64,000 bases of DNA, from assembly GCA_036504035.1 (NCBI GenBank), contig DASXVV010000014.1:62001-126000 (forward strand), written 5' to 3'. The DNA is from Candidatus Deferrimicrobiaceae bacterium. Its GTDB lineage: Bacteria; Desulfobacterota; Deferrimicrobia; Deferrimicrobiales; Deferrimicrobiaceae. Below are positions 11,486 to 20,408 of the stretch, piece by piece (position 1 is the stretch's first letter; the number at the start of each line of letters is the position of its first letter). The notes under the pieces were generated by a model that saw only the letters and a list, made by a program, of their open reading frames with translations, searched no databases and was not told where the DNA came from. A program made the position numbers and the translations under genes.

Positions 11486-12348
11486 GCGGCTTGTCGAGAG
11501 CAGGGACGCTTGCTGCCGCCATCCTGCTCCTCGGCGCGTCGGCGCTGCTGTCCTCCCGGCTGTCGCCTGGCCTTGCGTCCTCCGGCGGACAGGACGGCGC
11601 CGTGGACAACCTGGCGGTCGCGATCAGCCGGCACCCGTCCCTGGCGATCGGCTTCCGGAACGCGTGCGCCGACCTGGTCTGGCTGGGCGCCATCCAGGTG
11701 GCGGGAAACCGGAAGATGGCTCCGGCGGACTACGACCGTCTCGCATTGCTGCTCGATACGGCGGCCAATTTCGACCCGCGGTTCGAGACGATCTACCTGC
11801 TTGGCGGCCTCATTCTCGGGGAGTCGCCCGCGCACGCACGGTGGGCGGTCGCGCTGCTCGAGCGCGGCCGGAAGAGCCATCCTGAAAGTTGGCAGATCCC
11901 CTTTTACCTCGGGTTCACCCATTACTTCATCCTCGGGCAACCGATCGAGGGAGGGCGTTCGATGGCCGATGCGTCGCGCCTTCCGGGAAGCCCGGAATAT
12001 CTTCCTCGGTTGGCCGCAAGGATGCTGGTCGAAGGAAAAGACCCGGAGACGGCGCTTTCCTTTCTCGCGGTCATGATCCGGCAGGAACAGGACCCGGCGA
12101 GACGTGCCGTGCTGGAGCGGCGGGCGGCCGATGTGGCGATCGAGCGCGATCTCCAGCGGCTTGAGCGCGCCGTCGATTCTTACCGCTCCACGAACGGCAA
12201 GTTGCCCGCGTCGCTGACCGACCTCGTGCGGGCCGGGATATTGTCCAGGCTTCCCGTCGAGCCCAACGGTGGCGCCTATCGCATCGACCAGGAGGGGAAT
12301 GTGTTCAGCAATCGCTCCGGAAGAAGGATCAAGGTGTTCGTGAAATGA
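11482..12348 (+). CDS. TPR-like anchored protein with pseudopilin-like C-terminus
   Basis: This 288-residue protein begins at GTG 11482, overlapping the upstream stop by four bases. It has an N-terminal membrane anchor or signal (RAGTLAAAILLLGASALL), then helical repeats of TPR type (YDRLALLLDTAANFDPRFE, LGGLILGESPAHARWAVAL). The last 70 residues (SYRSTNGKLPASLTDLVRAG ... GGAYRIDQEGNVFS) resemble the globular ends of GspG-type pseudopilins. It is translationally coupled to the ligase-like gene and to the ABC transporter gene, so it probably belongs to the same envelope-polysaccharide machine, perhaps as a periplasmic scaffold. I do not recognise a named family. Confidence 0.8.
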   Translation: MSGLSRAGTLAAAILLLGASALLSSRLSPGLASSGGQDGAVDNLAVAISRHPSLAIGFRNACADLVWLGAIQVAGNRKMAPADYDRLALLLDTAANFDPRFETIYLLGGLILGESPAHARWAVALLERGRKSHPESWQIPFYLGFTHYFILGQPIEGGRSMADASRLPGSPEYLPRLAARMLVEGKDPETALSFLAVMIRQEQDPARRAVLERRAADVAIERDLQRLERAVDSYRSTNGKLPASLTDLVRAGILSRLPVEPNGGAYRIDQEGNVFSNRSGRRIKVFVK

Positions 12349-13304
12349 CGGCCCCGGCACCGATCATCAGCGTGGAGAACCTATCGAAGTCGTACCCCAT
12401 GGGATTCTGGCGCAAACGGGTGCCAGTGCTTTCCGGTTTGTCGTTTACCGTCATGCCCAACGAGATCGTCGGTTTCCTCGGCCCCAACGGGGCCGGGAAG
12501 ACCACCACCATCAAGATCCTGAACCACCTTGCGTTCCCCGACGCCGGGCGCGTGACGCTGTTCGGCGAAGAGGCGGGGAAATCGGTCGACCTTCGCCGCC
12601 GCATCGGATTCATGCCCGAGCAACCGTACTTCTACGAATACCTGACCGGCCGGGAGTTCATTGCGCTTTGCGGGCGGCTGTGCGGGATGGGGCGGGATGC
12701 CATCCCGGCGAGGTCGCGGGAAATGTTCGCCCGGGTCGGGCTCGAGGGAGCCGAGGACAAGGCGATCCGGAAATATTCGAAGGGGATGATGCAGCGTCTC
12801 GGGCTTGTGCAGGCGCTGCTGCACGATCCCGAGCTGGTGATTCTCGACGAGCCGATGTCGGGACTGGATCCCATGGGACGCATGGAAGTCAGGAACGTGA
12901 TCCGCGATCTCAAGGCTGCCGGCAAGACGGTGTTCTTCAGCTCCCACATCGTGTCCGACGTCGAGGCGCTGTGCGACCGCGTCATCATGCTGCTCAAGGG
13001 CAGGAAGGTCGCCGAGGATACGGTAGGCGAGCTGATGGGCCGCGAGATCCGGTACGTCGAAATCGTTTTGTCGCCATCTCCTCCACCGGCAGTTTTGAAT
13101 GAATGCGGCATCCCCCCGGAAGCGGTCTCGATTCAGGGGAACGCCGTGGTGCTGAGGGCGCCCGACATCGACGAGGCCAACCGGTGGGTCGACCTGTCCC
13201 GCGCCGCCGGCGCAAGGGTCTGCTCCGTGACCCCGGCCAAGCGGCATCTTGAGGACGTTTACGTGGCCCAGGTGGAAGCCGGAAGAAGGGAGGGGAACCG
13301 CTGA
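12345..13304 (+). CDS. ABC transporter ATP-binding protein
   Basis: This 319-residue ATPase has Walker A GPNGAGKT at 46-53, a signature region reading YSKGMMQRLGL, Walker B LVILDEPMSGLDP and the switch His in SSHIVSD. A C-terminal accessory domain of about 90 residues follows. The shape is that of ABC-2 exporter ATPases (CcmA-like). Its partner permease is the next gene, overlapping by one base. Placement among glycosyltransferase genes suggests export of a lipid-linked glycan or polysaccharide, but multidrug-type exporters share this architecture. Confidence 0.93.
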   Translation: MTAPAPIISVENLSKSYPMGFWRKRVPVLSGLSFTVMPNEIVGFLGPNGAGKTTTIKILNHLAFPDAGRVTLFGEEAGKSVDLRRRIGFMPEQPYFYEYLTGREFIALCGRLCGMGRDAIPARSREMFARVGLEGAEDKAIRKYSKGMMQRLGLVQALLHDPELVILDEPMSGLDPMGRMEVRNVIRDLKAAGKTVFFSSHIVSDVEALCDRVIMLLKGRKVAEDTVGELMGREIRYVEIVLSPSPPPAVLNECGIPPEAVSIQGNAVVLRAPDIDEANRWVDLSRAAGARVCSVTPAKRHLEDVYVAQVEAGRREGNR

Positions 13305-14080
13305 TGCTGGAAGGCATGCTGCCCGTCGCGGCCAACACGTTCCGCGAGACCATCCGAAACAAGATTCTCTACGCGATCCTCGCATTTGCCCTGTTCGTCA
13401 TCGGCATGACGAACTTCCTTGCGAATCTCTCCTTCGGCGACCTCGCCCGGATCATCATCGATCTCGGCCTCTCCAGCATCCACATCTTCGGGGTGGTCAT
13501 GGCCATCTTCATCGGCATCACCCTCGTCAGCCAGGAGATCGACCGCAAGACGGTCTACATCATCCTGTCCAAGCCGGTGCCGCGGTGGGAGTTCGTCGTC
13601 GGCAAGGCGCTCGGGCTGTGCGCCACGCTAGGGCTGATCACGCTCTTCATGACGATCGTCCTTTTTATCGTGCATGCGGGTTACCGGTACGGCGGCAGCA
13701 TGGAGCCCGGGATCTTCGTCGCCGCCACCGGGATCTACATGGAACTCGTCCTCCTCACCTGTCTCGCCTCGCTTTTTTCGACGTTCACGACGCCGGTGTT
13801 GAGCGCAATATTTACCCTGTCGATGTTCCTGATCGGGCATATCACCCGCGACCTGCTGTTCTTCGGGGCACAATCCGGGTCGCGGGCGGTAGCGGTGATG
13901 GGGAAGACGGTCTATTTCCTGCTGCCAAACCTCGAACTGTTCAATTTCAAGAACAACGTCGTCTACGGGCAGGCCCGCTCCGTCTCCCTGCTGCTGGCGC
14001 CGGCCGGTTATATGGTCTGCTATTGCGCCGCGGTCCTGTCGCTGGCGTGCTTCCTGTTTTCCCGGAAGGATTTCAAATAG
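13304..14080 (+). CDS. ABC-2 type transporter permease
   Basis: This 258-residue integral membrane protein has about six hydrophobic segments, with the SQEIDRKTVYIILSKPVPRW segment characteristic of ABC-2 permeases. It starts at ATG 13304 inside the stop of the ATPase gene (TGATG). In Geobacter sulfurreducens the xap locus near pilA contains, as I recall, an ABC-2 permease whose loss disrupts an extracellular polysaccharide that anchors cytochromes; the similar position here makes this a candidate counterpart, by inference from gene order only. Confidence 0.9.
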   Translation: MLEGMLPVAANTFRETIRNKILYAILAFALFVIGMTNFLANLSFGDLARIIIDLGLSSIHIFGVVMAIFIGITLVSQEIDRKTVYIILSKPVPRWEFVVGKALGLCATLGLITLFMTIVLFIVHAGYRYGGSMEPGIFVAATGIYMELVLLTCLASLFSTFTTPVLSAIFTLSMFLIGHITRDLLFFGAQSGSRAVAVMGKTVYFLLPNLELFNFKNNVVYGQARSVSLLLAPAGYMVCYCAAVLSLACFLFSRKDFK

Positions 14081-15105
14081 TGGCCGACACGTCGCCGCTC
14101 GCCAGTCCCCTGGCTGCCGGTACTGCCGCGCTGGCGGTTTCCCTGCTGCTGTCGCTCTACCTGACGCCGCTGTTCCGCGACTCCGCGCGCCGGTTCGGAA
14201 TCGTCGACCGTCCCGACGGGGGACTCAAGACGCAGGAGAAGGCCGTGCCCTATTTCGGCGGGCTTGCCGTGTACCTGGCGATGCTCCTCCCCGGGGCCAT
14301 TTTCATCCAGCTCAGCGACACCGTCATGGGGCTATTGCTCGCCTCCTCGATCATCATCCTGCTGGGGCTGGTCGACGACATCTGCGGCCTTTCCCCCCGG
14401 ATCAAGCTGCTCGGCCAGGTCATCGCGGTGTTCCTGCTGATCAAGTCGGGCATCCGGATCCGGATCGAGCAGTTCCCGCCGATTATCAACATTGCCCTGA
14501 CGTTCCTGTGGATGATCGTCTTGACGAACGGGTTCAACCTCATCGATGTGATGGACGGCCTTTCGGGAGGCGTCGCCTGCGTGTCGACGGCGGCGATGGG
14601 GTTCGTCTTCCTGTCGAACGGCAACCGGATCGGCTTCGTGCTCTGTGCGGCGCTATTGGGGAGCCTGCTCGGGTTCCTGCGCTTCAACCGCCCCCCGGCA
14701 CAGATCTATCTCGGGGATACCGGATCGCTTTTCCTCGGCTTCTTCCTGGGCGGTCTCGCGATCCGCGGCGACTACACCGACTACAACCCGCTCGGCTGGC
14801 TGACTCCCCTGGCGCTGTTCTCCGTGCCGCTCTTCGAGATCGCCTTCGTGTCCTGGCTCCGGATGTGCCGGGGAGTCTCCATCATGACCGGCAGCCGGGA
14901 CCACTTCGGCCTCCGGCTTCGCCGCTGGCGCCTGACGACCGGCCAGACCGTCCTGGCCAGCTGCGCGGCTGCCGCCGTCTCTTCCGGGATCGGCCTGGCC
15001 GCGATGCACATGACGCCGACCGTGTCGATCGCCGCGTACGGGAGCGGCGTGCTGCTCCTGGTCGGAATCGCCCTTTGGCTCAAGGCGATCGACATGGGAA
15101 TGTGA
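14080..15105 (+). CDS. Polyprenyl-phosphate sugar-1-phosphate transferase (WecA/MraY family)
   Basis: The enzyme adds a sugar-1-phosphate to undecaprenyl phosphate in the inner membrane, starting a lipid-linked glycan. The 341 residues hold about ten membrane helices and the family motifs: LVDD at 97-100, NLIDVMDG at 153-160, YLGDTGSLFLG and the HFGLRLRRW loop, corresponding to the carbohydrate-recognition loop. The GTG at 14080 overlaps the previous stop (TAGTG), and a much longer upstream extension in the same frame lies in other genes. It resembles WecA/WbpL/TagO more than MraY, because it sits among polysaccharide genes rather than mur genes. Sugar specificity cannot be read from sequence. 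Confidence 0.92.
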   Translation: MADTSPLASPLAAGTAALAVSLLLSLYLTPLFRDSARRFGIVDRPDGGLKTQEKAVPYFGGLAVYLAMLLPGAIFIQLSDTVMGLLLASSIIILLGLVDDICGLSPRIKLLGQVIAVFLLIKSGIRIRIEQFPPIINIALTFLWMIVLTNGFNLIDVMDGLSGGVACVSTAAMGFVFLSNGNRIGFVLCAALLGSLLGFLRFNRPPAQIYLGDTGSLFLGFFLGGLAIRGDYTDYNPLGWLTPLALFSVPLFEIAFVSWLRMCRGVSIMTGSRDHFGLRLRRWRLTTGQTVLASCAAAAVSSGIGLAAMHMTPTVSIAAYGSGVLLLVGIALWLKAIDMGM

Positions 15106-15113
15106 GCGGGCCG

Positions 15114-16421
15114 ATGATCCTCGTCCTGGGGGCAGGGGTAGCGGGGCTCGCCGCCGCCGAGACGCTGCGGCGTGCGGGCCGCGAGTTTCTCGTCCTCGAA
15201 AAGGAGGATGCGCCCGGGGGATGGTGCCGGTCGTCCCTGGTGGGTGGTTATCGGTTCGACATGAGCGGCCACTTCCTGCACACGGCGGATCCCGTCCTTC
15301 GCACCGAGCTGCAGGCGCTGCCCGGCTTGGGCTGGTCCAAGGTCACACGCCGGGCGCGTGTCTTCCTGGAAGGACGGTTGACCCCTTTCCCATTCCAGGT
15401 CAACCTGCACGGCCACGACGCCGCGCTGGTCGGGCGCTGCCTCAAGGATTTCGCGGCCGAGCGGATTCGGGAGGCGCTATCCGGCAGCGCGCCTCCGGCC
15501 AACCTCGCCGAATGGTTCGAGCGGCGGTTCGGCGCCGCGATGTGTCGGGCCTTCTTTTCTCCCTACAACCGAAAGATGTGGCGCCGCCCGCTTTCGTCGA
15601 TGACTTACGAGTGGACCGACTGGTCCGTGCCGGTCCCCACGTTCGACGAGGTGCTGGCCGGCGCGCGCGGGGAAGGCCGCCGCGACGGCGGGTACAACGC
15701 GACGTTCCTTTACCCGCGCCGCGGCGGCATCGGGGCGTTGCCGGCCGCAATGGCCGTCCCGCTTTCCGGCCGGGTCCGGACGCGCGCCGAGGCGCTCTCG
15801 ATCGACCTCCGGCATAAGACGGTCACGACCTCTGCGGGCGACACGATCCCTTTCTCCGCGCTCATCTCGACGATTCCGCTGCCCGAGCTCGCCCGGCGGT
15901 CCCGGGGCGGCGCCGCTTCGATCGGCGAGGCGGGGCGCCGCCTTTCCTGGATCAAGGTGCTCGCCCTCAATGTCGGGGTGCGCCATCCGGGTCGCTTCGA
16001 CGGCCACTGGCACTACGTTCCCGGGGGCGACTTTCCGTTTTTCCGGGTCGGCTGCCTCTCCAACGTCTCCCCGCGCGTCGCCCCGAAAGGGTGCGCTTCG
16101 TATTTCGCCGAGAAGAGTTTTCGGGCGGGAAGTCGGCTGGATGTCGAGAAGGAAACCGGCGCCATGCTCGATGGGCTGGCGCGCCTGGGTGCGATCGGCT
16201 CCCGGAGCGTGGTCGAGGCCGTGTCGCCGGTCGTCCTCGATCCCGGCTATGTCGTGTTCGACCGGGCACGCCAAGAGGCCGTGCCGCGGCTCCGGTCGGC
16301 GTTCGCGCGGCGGGGGGTGTTTACCGCGGGACGATACGGGGCGTGGGACTATTTCGGCATGGAGAAATCGATCGCCGACGGGCGGCGCGCGGCGAAGGAA
16401 GCGGCTTCCTTTCGTGGGTGA
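15114..16421 (+). CDS. FAD-dependent amine-oxidase-type protein (UDP-galactopyranose mutase-like)
   Basis: This 435-residue flavoprotein starts with the dinucleotide fold ILVLGAGVAGLAAAETLRR and LVLEKEDAPGGWCRS. The middle (YNRKMWRRPLSSMTYEW) and the C-terminal FTAGRYGAWDYFGMEKSIAD segment fit a group of UGM/protoporphyrinogen-oxidase-like proteins found in polysaccharide clusters. The substrate may be a nucleotide sugar or a lipid-linked sugar; this is inference. ATG 15114 puts the Rossmann strand at the N-terminus as usual; GTG 15102, overlapping the previous stop, is also possible. Confidence 0.85.
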   Translation: MILVLGAGVAGLAAAETLRRAGREFLVLEKEDAPGGWCRSSLVGGYRFDMSGHFLHTADPVLRTELQALPGLGWSKVTRRARVFLEGRLTPFPFQVNLHGHDAALVGRCLKDFAAERIREALSGSAPPANLAEWFERRFGAAMCRAFFSPYNRKMWRRPLSSMTYEWTDWSVPVPTFDEVLAGARGEGRRDGGYNATFLYPRRGGIGALPAAMAVPLSGRVRTRAEALSIDLRHKTVTTSAGDTIPFSALISTIPLPELARRSRGGAASIGEAGRRLSWIKVLALNVGVRHPGRFDGHWHYVPGGDFPFFRVGCLSNVSPRVAPKGCASYFAEKSFRAGSRLDVEKETGAMLDGLARLGAIGSRSVVEAVSPVVLDPGYVVFDRARQEAVPRLRSAFARRGVFTAGRYGAWDYFGMEKSIADGRRAAKEAASFRG

Positions 16422-17583
16422 GCGGATCCGCGTCGTCCATGTCATCACGCGCCTCGAATGGGGCGGCGCCCAGGAGAACACCTTGTTCACGGTCGGCGCG
16501 CTCGACCGGAAACGATTCGAGCCGGTGCTCGTCAGCGGCGTGGGCGGGTTGCTCGACGGAAGGGCGGGGACCATTCCGGGGTGCCGCTGGTTTCCCGTCC
16601 CGTCGCTGGTCCGGGACCTACGCCCGATCGCCGATGTTCGTGCGGTGCTTGCGCTGCGGCGGCTGTTCCGGGAGATCAAGGCCGAGAGTCCCGCACCGCT
16701 CATCGTCCACACGCACAGCTCCAAGGCCGGAATCCTGGGCCGGGCCGCCGCCCGGATGGCGGGCGCCGACGTCGTCATCCACTCGATCCACGGGTTCGGG
16801 TTCCACGGCGGGCAGACTCCCGCGCTCCGGTCGCTCTATGTCGGGCTCGAGCGGATGGCTGCGGGCCGAACCGATGCGTTCATCGCCGTCTCGGAGGAAA
16901 ACATCCGGACGGGCGTCCTCGAAGGCATCTTCGGGCCGGAAAGGTGCCGGCTGATCCGGAGCGGATTCGACACGCGGCGCTTCCTCCTGGGTGAACGGGC
17001 GCGCGGCCGCGGTCTGTTGGGAATCCCCGAAGGGGTGCCTGTCGTGGGGACCGTGGCCGTCTTCAAGTCGCAGAAGGCACCGTTGGACTTCGTGGCCGTG
17101 GCGCGGCGGCTGGCCGGGGAAGTGCCCGAGGCGCGGTTCGTCATGGTCGGGGACGGGGAAGAGCGCCCGGCTGTCGAGAAGGCGATCCGGGAGGCGGGGC
17201 TTTCAGAGCGGTTCGTCCTGGCCGGGTGGCGGGAGGAGGTGCCCGACCTGTTGCGCGCCTTCGACGTGTTTCTTCTGACGTCCCGCTGGGAAGGGCTTCC
17301 GAAGGTCGTTCCCCAGGCGCTGATCGCCGGGATTCCGGTCGTGGCCACGGCCGTCGACGGGACGTCCGAGATCGTCGACGACGGGATCGACGGCTTCCTC
17401 GCACCGCCCGGCGATATCGAGTCGCTTTCCGACCGCGTGGCGGCGGTAATCCGGGGAGACAGCGGTCTTCGTCCCGGGTTCAAGCGGGAGGCGCTGATCC
17501 GCGCGTTCGATCAGGACGAGATGGTCCGGGACCAGGAAAAGCTCTACAACGAACTACTCGACAAGAAGGGAATCGGCGGATGA
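16414..17583 (+). CDS. Glycosyltransferase family 4
   Basis: This 389-residue GT-B enzyme has the N-terminal acceptor domain opening RIRVVHVITRLEWGGAQENT, the THSSKAGILGRAAARMAG segment, and a C-terminal nucleotide-sugar domain with VVGTVAVFKSQKAPLDFV, FVMVGDGEERPAVEK and SRWEGLPKVVPQALIAG. In the E-x7-E motif the second acid is replaced by Gln, a variant seen in some GT4 groups. The GTG at 16414 overlaps the FAD gene by eight bases; the same frame extends far upstream only as a shadow. It probably extends the lipid-linked glycan started by the gene at 14080. Confidence 0.9.
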   Translation: MGERIRVVHVITRLEWGGAQENTLFTVGALDRKRFEPVLVSGVGGLLDGRAGTIPGCRWFPVPSLVRDLRPIADVRAVLALRRLFREIKAESPAPLIVHTHSSKAGILGRAAARMAGADVVIHSIHGFGFHGGQTPALRSLYVGLERMAAGRTDAFIAVSEENIRTGVLEGIFGPERCRLIRSGFDTRRFLLGERARGRGLLGIPEGVPVVGTVAVFKSQKAPLDFVAVARRLAGEVPEARFVMVGDGEERPAVEKAIREAGLSERFVLAGWREEVPDLLRAFDVFLLTSRWEGLPKVVPQALIAGIPVVATAVDGTSEIVDDGIDGFLAPPGDIESLSDRVAAVIRGDSGLRPGFKREALIRAFDQDEMVRDQEKLYNELLDKKGIGG

Positions 17584-18401
17584 TTTTCGTGATCGCGGCC
17601 GCGGGCGTGCTCGGCCTTTGCCTCGGCAGCTTCTTCAACGTCCTGATCTATCGGCTGCCGCTGGAGCAGTCCATCGTGTCGCCCGGCTCCCGCTGTCCGG
17701 GCTGCGGTCGGGCGATCCGGGCCTGGGAGAACATCCCGGTGCTGAGTTTCATCCTGTTGCGGGGGCGTTGCGCCGGCTGCGGCGTCGCCATCTCCTGGCG
17801 CTATCCGCTGGTCGAATTGCTGACCGGCGCGGGCTTCGCCCTGCTCGCCTGGGCCGACCTCCCTGCCGGAACCGTGATTCCCCATGACGGAATTGCCTTT
17901 TTCCCGCCCGGCGCCCTTGCGGCGCTCCTGCGGGACCTCGTCTTCTTCTCCTTCCTGGTCCCGATCGTGTTCATCGACATCGACCATCGGATCATCCCCG
18001 ACGAGTTTTCACTCGGCGGGCTGGCGGCGGGGCTGGCGCTTTCCTTCCTCCCGGCCGGAGGAACCGGCCTTCCTGGCTGGGAAGGCAGTTTCGGCGGGGG
18101 GCTCCTCGGCGGCGGGATTCTCTATGCGACCGCCTGGGGGTATGAGCGGGCCACGTCCCGGGAGGGCATGGGCGGCGGCGATATCAAGCTGATTGCGATG
18201 ATCGGGGCTTTCATCGGCTGGCGCGGGGCACTGCTGACGATCTTCGGCGCGTCGATTGCAGGGGTCGCGGGGGGCATGATCGCCATGCGCAAGGGGGAGG
18301 AGGGGCTCAAAACCGCGATCCCGTTCGGGCCCTATCTCTGTCTTGCCGCTCTGGTATCGCGCTATGCAGGGGAAGCGTTCTGGTCGTTTCTTCTACGTTA
18401 G
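17580..18401 (+). CDS. pilD: Prepilin peptidase / N-methyltransferase
   Basis: PilD cleaves the leader of PilA and pseudopilins at the inner membrane and methylates the new N-terminal Phe. The 273 residues contain the cytoplasmic CPGC (39-42) and CAGC (64-67) pairs, the first catalytic Asp in FIDIDHRIIPDE, and the second in GMGGGDIKL, within about eight membrane segments. It begins at ATG 17580 inside the stop of the glycosyltransferase gene (ATGA), so it is the last member of the chain that starts behind pilA. No terminator follows before the next promoter. Confidence 0.96.
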   Translation: MIFVIAAAGVLGLCLGSFFNVLIYRLPLEQSIVSPGSRCPGCGRAIRAWENIPVLSFILLRGRCAGCGVAISWRYPLVELLTGAGFALLAWADLPAGTVIPHDGIAFFPPGALAALLRDLVFFSFLVPIVFIDIDHRIIPDEFSLGGLAAGLALSFLPAGGTGLPGWEGSFGGGLLGGGILYATAWGYERATSREGMGGGDIKLIAMIGAFIGWRGALLTIFGASIAGVAGGMIAMRKGEEGLKTAIPFGPYLCLAALVSRYAGEAFWSFLLR

Positions 18402-18448
18402 CGTTAATGACGCATAGTTATGGCCCAAATAAACGTTTTTATTTTTGC

Positions 18449-18476
18449 TTGACACCGATTGCATCAAAGTTATTAT
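18449..18476 (+). promoter_or_regulatory. Sigma-70-type promoter for HTH-pilMNOPQ
   Basis: A perfect TTGACA (18449-18454) is followed after 16 bases by TATTAT (18471-18476, five of six matches). It lies in a conspicuously AT-rich stretch (about 18410-18480). Transcription would start near 18483, which excludes the ATG at 18407 as a start for the downstream regulator. Confidence 0.75.
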
Positions 18477-18532
18477 TGGCATTGGCTGCGAGCCCAAGCG
18501 GAAACATCGGCGGCAGCAGAGGTCTGAAGAGA

Positions 18533-18772
18533 GTGGCGGCAGGTCAACCAGTGGGAACAGCGGATCTCAAGCTCGAGACGAACAACGTCAAGAAGATTCG
18601 TGAAGGTCTTTTGTTGAGCAAGGCGGAGCTCGCGCGCCGCGCCGGCATCTCGGTCCTGACGCTCGACCGGGTCGAAAAAGGGATGAACTGCCGCATGGAT
18701 ACCAAACGGAAGATCATCCTTTCGCTCGGCCTCCAGTTGACGGATCGGGATAAAGTTTTCAGCAACCCCTGA
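18533..18772 (+). CDS. Small helix-turn-helix regulator upstream of pilM
   Basis: This protein of about 79 residues has an Xre/Cro-type helix-turn-helix (VKKIREGLLLSKAELARRAG followed by ISVLTLDRVEKG). GTG 18533 or GTG 18551 could be the start; both lie downstream of the predicted promoter, while the ATG at 18407 lies upstream of it. The gene ends 16 bases before pilM, so it should be co-transcribed with pilMNOPQ and may autoregulate that operon. I recall a similar small HTH gene before pilM in Geobacter relatives. Confidence 0.8.
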   Translation: MAAGQPVGTADLKLETNNVKKIREGLLLSKAELARRAGISVLTLDRVEKGMNCRMDTKRKIILSLGLQLTDRDKVFSNP

Positions 18773-18788
18773 CGATAAGGGTAAGGTG

Positions 18789-19850
18789 ATGGGAATCTTC
18801 GGATCAAAAGAAGTCATCGGTCTCGACATCGGGTCCAGCTCGATCAAGCTGGCGCACCTCAAGATGGTGGGCGCCGAGTGCCGCCTGCGCAAATTCGGGG
18901 CGATCCCCCTCCCGTCCGACGCCATCGTCGACGGGGCCATCATGGATCACGCCTCGGTGATCGAAGGCATCAAGACCGCTCTGCGCGACCTGAAGGTGCA
19001 CGAAAAGGAAGTGATCACCTCGCTCTCGGGCCACTCGGTCATCATCAAGAAGGTGGTCCTGCCCACGACGACCCCCGAAGACCTCGAGGAGTCCATCCAC
19101 TGGGAGGTCGAGCAGTACATCCCGTTCGACATCAAGGACGTCAAGATCGACTTCCAGGTGATCGGCCCCCTCAAGGAAGATCCCGCCAAGATGGATGTCC
19201 TCCTGGTCGCCGTCAAGAGCGACCTGGTCAACGACTACATCTCGGTCGTCAAGGACGCGGGTCTGACGCCCACCGTGGTCGACATCGACTCGATCGCCGC
19301 CGGCAACGCCTTCGAATTCTGCCATCCGGTCTCCGAAGACCAGGTGCCAATGGTGATCAACGTGGGTGCCTCTTTCATGAACATCAACATCCTTCACGGC
19401 GGAGTTCCTCTGTTCACACGCGATGTCCCGATGGGGGGCGGCATTTACACCTCCGAGATCCAGAAGCAGCTGGCCGTCAGCTTCGAGACCGCCGAAGAGC
19501 TCAAGACGGGCAGGAAAGAGGCGGGTGACCGGTCCGACAGACTGACCGAGATCATGCGTACCGTCTCGAACATCCTTTCGACCGAGGCACAGCGCTCCTA
19601 CAACTTCTTTTCTGCGACCTACCCCGATCGGCTGGTTACCAAGGTCTACCTGACCGGCGGTGCCGCCGGCTCGCAGTTCCTCAAGGAGTTGCTTGCCGAG
19701 AAGATCGGGGTCGAGGTCGAGCTGTTCGATCCGCTGCAGGGGCTCGTCGTGGAAGAGCGAACGGTCGACCCGGCGGTGGTGGCGCAGTACAGCATGGCGG
19801 CCACGGTGGCCATCGGCCTCGCGCTGCGCAATGTGGAGGATCGTCGATGA
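18789..19850 (+). CDS. pilM: Type IV pilus inner-membrane platform protein PilM
   Basis: PilM is an actin/FtsA-fold cytoplasmic protein that binds the N-terminal tail of PilN. The 353 residues open with GSKEVIGLDIGSSSIKLAHL (phosphate-1 motif), then VVLPTTTPEDLEESIHWEVE and YLTGGAAGSQFLKELLAEK. ATG 18789 has an AAGG-rich ribosome site; the GTG three bases earlier is less likely. The stop overlaps pilN by four bases. First of the five assembly genes pilMNOPQ. Confidence 0.96.
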   Translation: MGIFGSKEVIGLDIGSSSIKLAHLKMVGAECRLRKFGAIPLPSDAIVDGAIMDHASVIEGIKTALRDLKVHEKEVITSLSGHSVIIKKVVLPTTTPEDLEESIHWEVEQYIPFDIKDVKIDFQVIGPLKEDPAKMDVLLVAVKSDLVNDYISVVKDAGLTPTVVDIDSIAAGNAFEFCHPVSEDQVPMVINVGASFMNINILHGGVPLFTRDVPMGGGIYTSEIQKQLAVSFETAEELKTGRKEAGDRSDRLTEIMRTVSNILSTEAQRSYNFFSATYPDRLVTKVYLTGGAAGSQFLKELLAEKIGVEVELFDPLQGLVVEERTVDPAVVAQYSMAATVAIGLALRNVEDRR

Positions 19851-20404
19851 TCCGGATAAACCTGATCCGGGGCAAGCGCAAGAAGGGGCGGGAGCTCAAT
19901 TTCGATTTCCTTTACCTGCTTGTCCCCCTGGCATTTCTGGGTGGCGTGTTCTTCTATCACCAGACGCTGACGGCCCGGCTCGAAAAGTCTGCGACCGATA
20001 TCCAGGCGGCCCAGACCGAGATCATCCGTCTCAAGAAAGAGATCGGCGAGGTCGAGAAGTTCAAGGTCCGCAAGGCCGAGCTTCAGAAAAAGGTGGATAT
20101 CATCTCCAGCCTTCAGGCCAACCGTACCGGTCCCCTCAAGACGTTCGAGGCGCTGACTGCCTCCGTTCCGGAAAAGTGCTGGCTCGAGTCGCTCAAGATC
20201 GAAGGGCGCAAGGTTACGGCGACGGGCATGGCGCTCAACAACAACACGATCGCGAATTTCATGACGGCGCTGGGACAGAGCGGACGGTTCACCGATGTCA
20301 CGCTGGGGTCGGCCGACCAGGCCTCCTACCTCGACACCAAGCTCGTCCGGTTCAATCTGACTTTCCAGACCACGGACAATACGGCGCAGCAGCGCCCGGG
20401 GTAA
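19847..20404 (+). CDS. pilN: Type IV pilus assembly protein PilN
   Basis: PilN is a bitopic inner-membrane protein of 185 residues. The cytoplasmic tail MIRINLIRGKRKKG carries the INL motif that docks into PilM. One membrane helix (about 22-42) follows, then a coiled coil (about 45-85) and a periplasmic ferredoxin-like domain that pairs with PilO. Overlaps pilM by four bases and precedes pilO by four. Confidence 0.95.
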   Translation: MIRINLIRGKRKKGRELNFDFLYLLVPLAFLGGVFFYHQTLTARLEKSATDIQAAQTEIIRLKKEIGEVEKFKVRKAELQKKVDIISSLQANRTGPLKTFEALTASVPEKCWLESLKIEGRKVTATGMALNNNTIANFMTALGQSGRFTDVTLGSADQASYLDTKLVRFNLTFQTTDNTAQQRPG

Positions 20405-20408
20405 CCGG

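Noticed and set aside
18475-18490. Possible sigma-54 site TTGGCATTGGCTGC
   Set aside because: Only eight bases separate GG and GC; sigma-54 needs ten. A sigma-70-type promoter overlaps it.
18407-18532. ATG start at 18407 for the HTH regulator
   Set aside because: It lies upstream of the clear TTGACA-N16-TATTAT promoter, and the extra residues do not look like protein.
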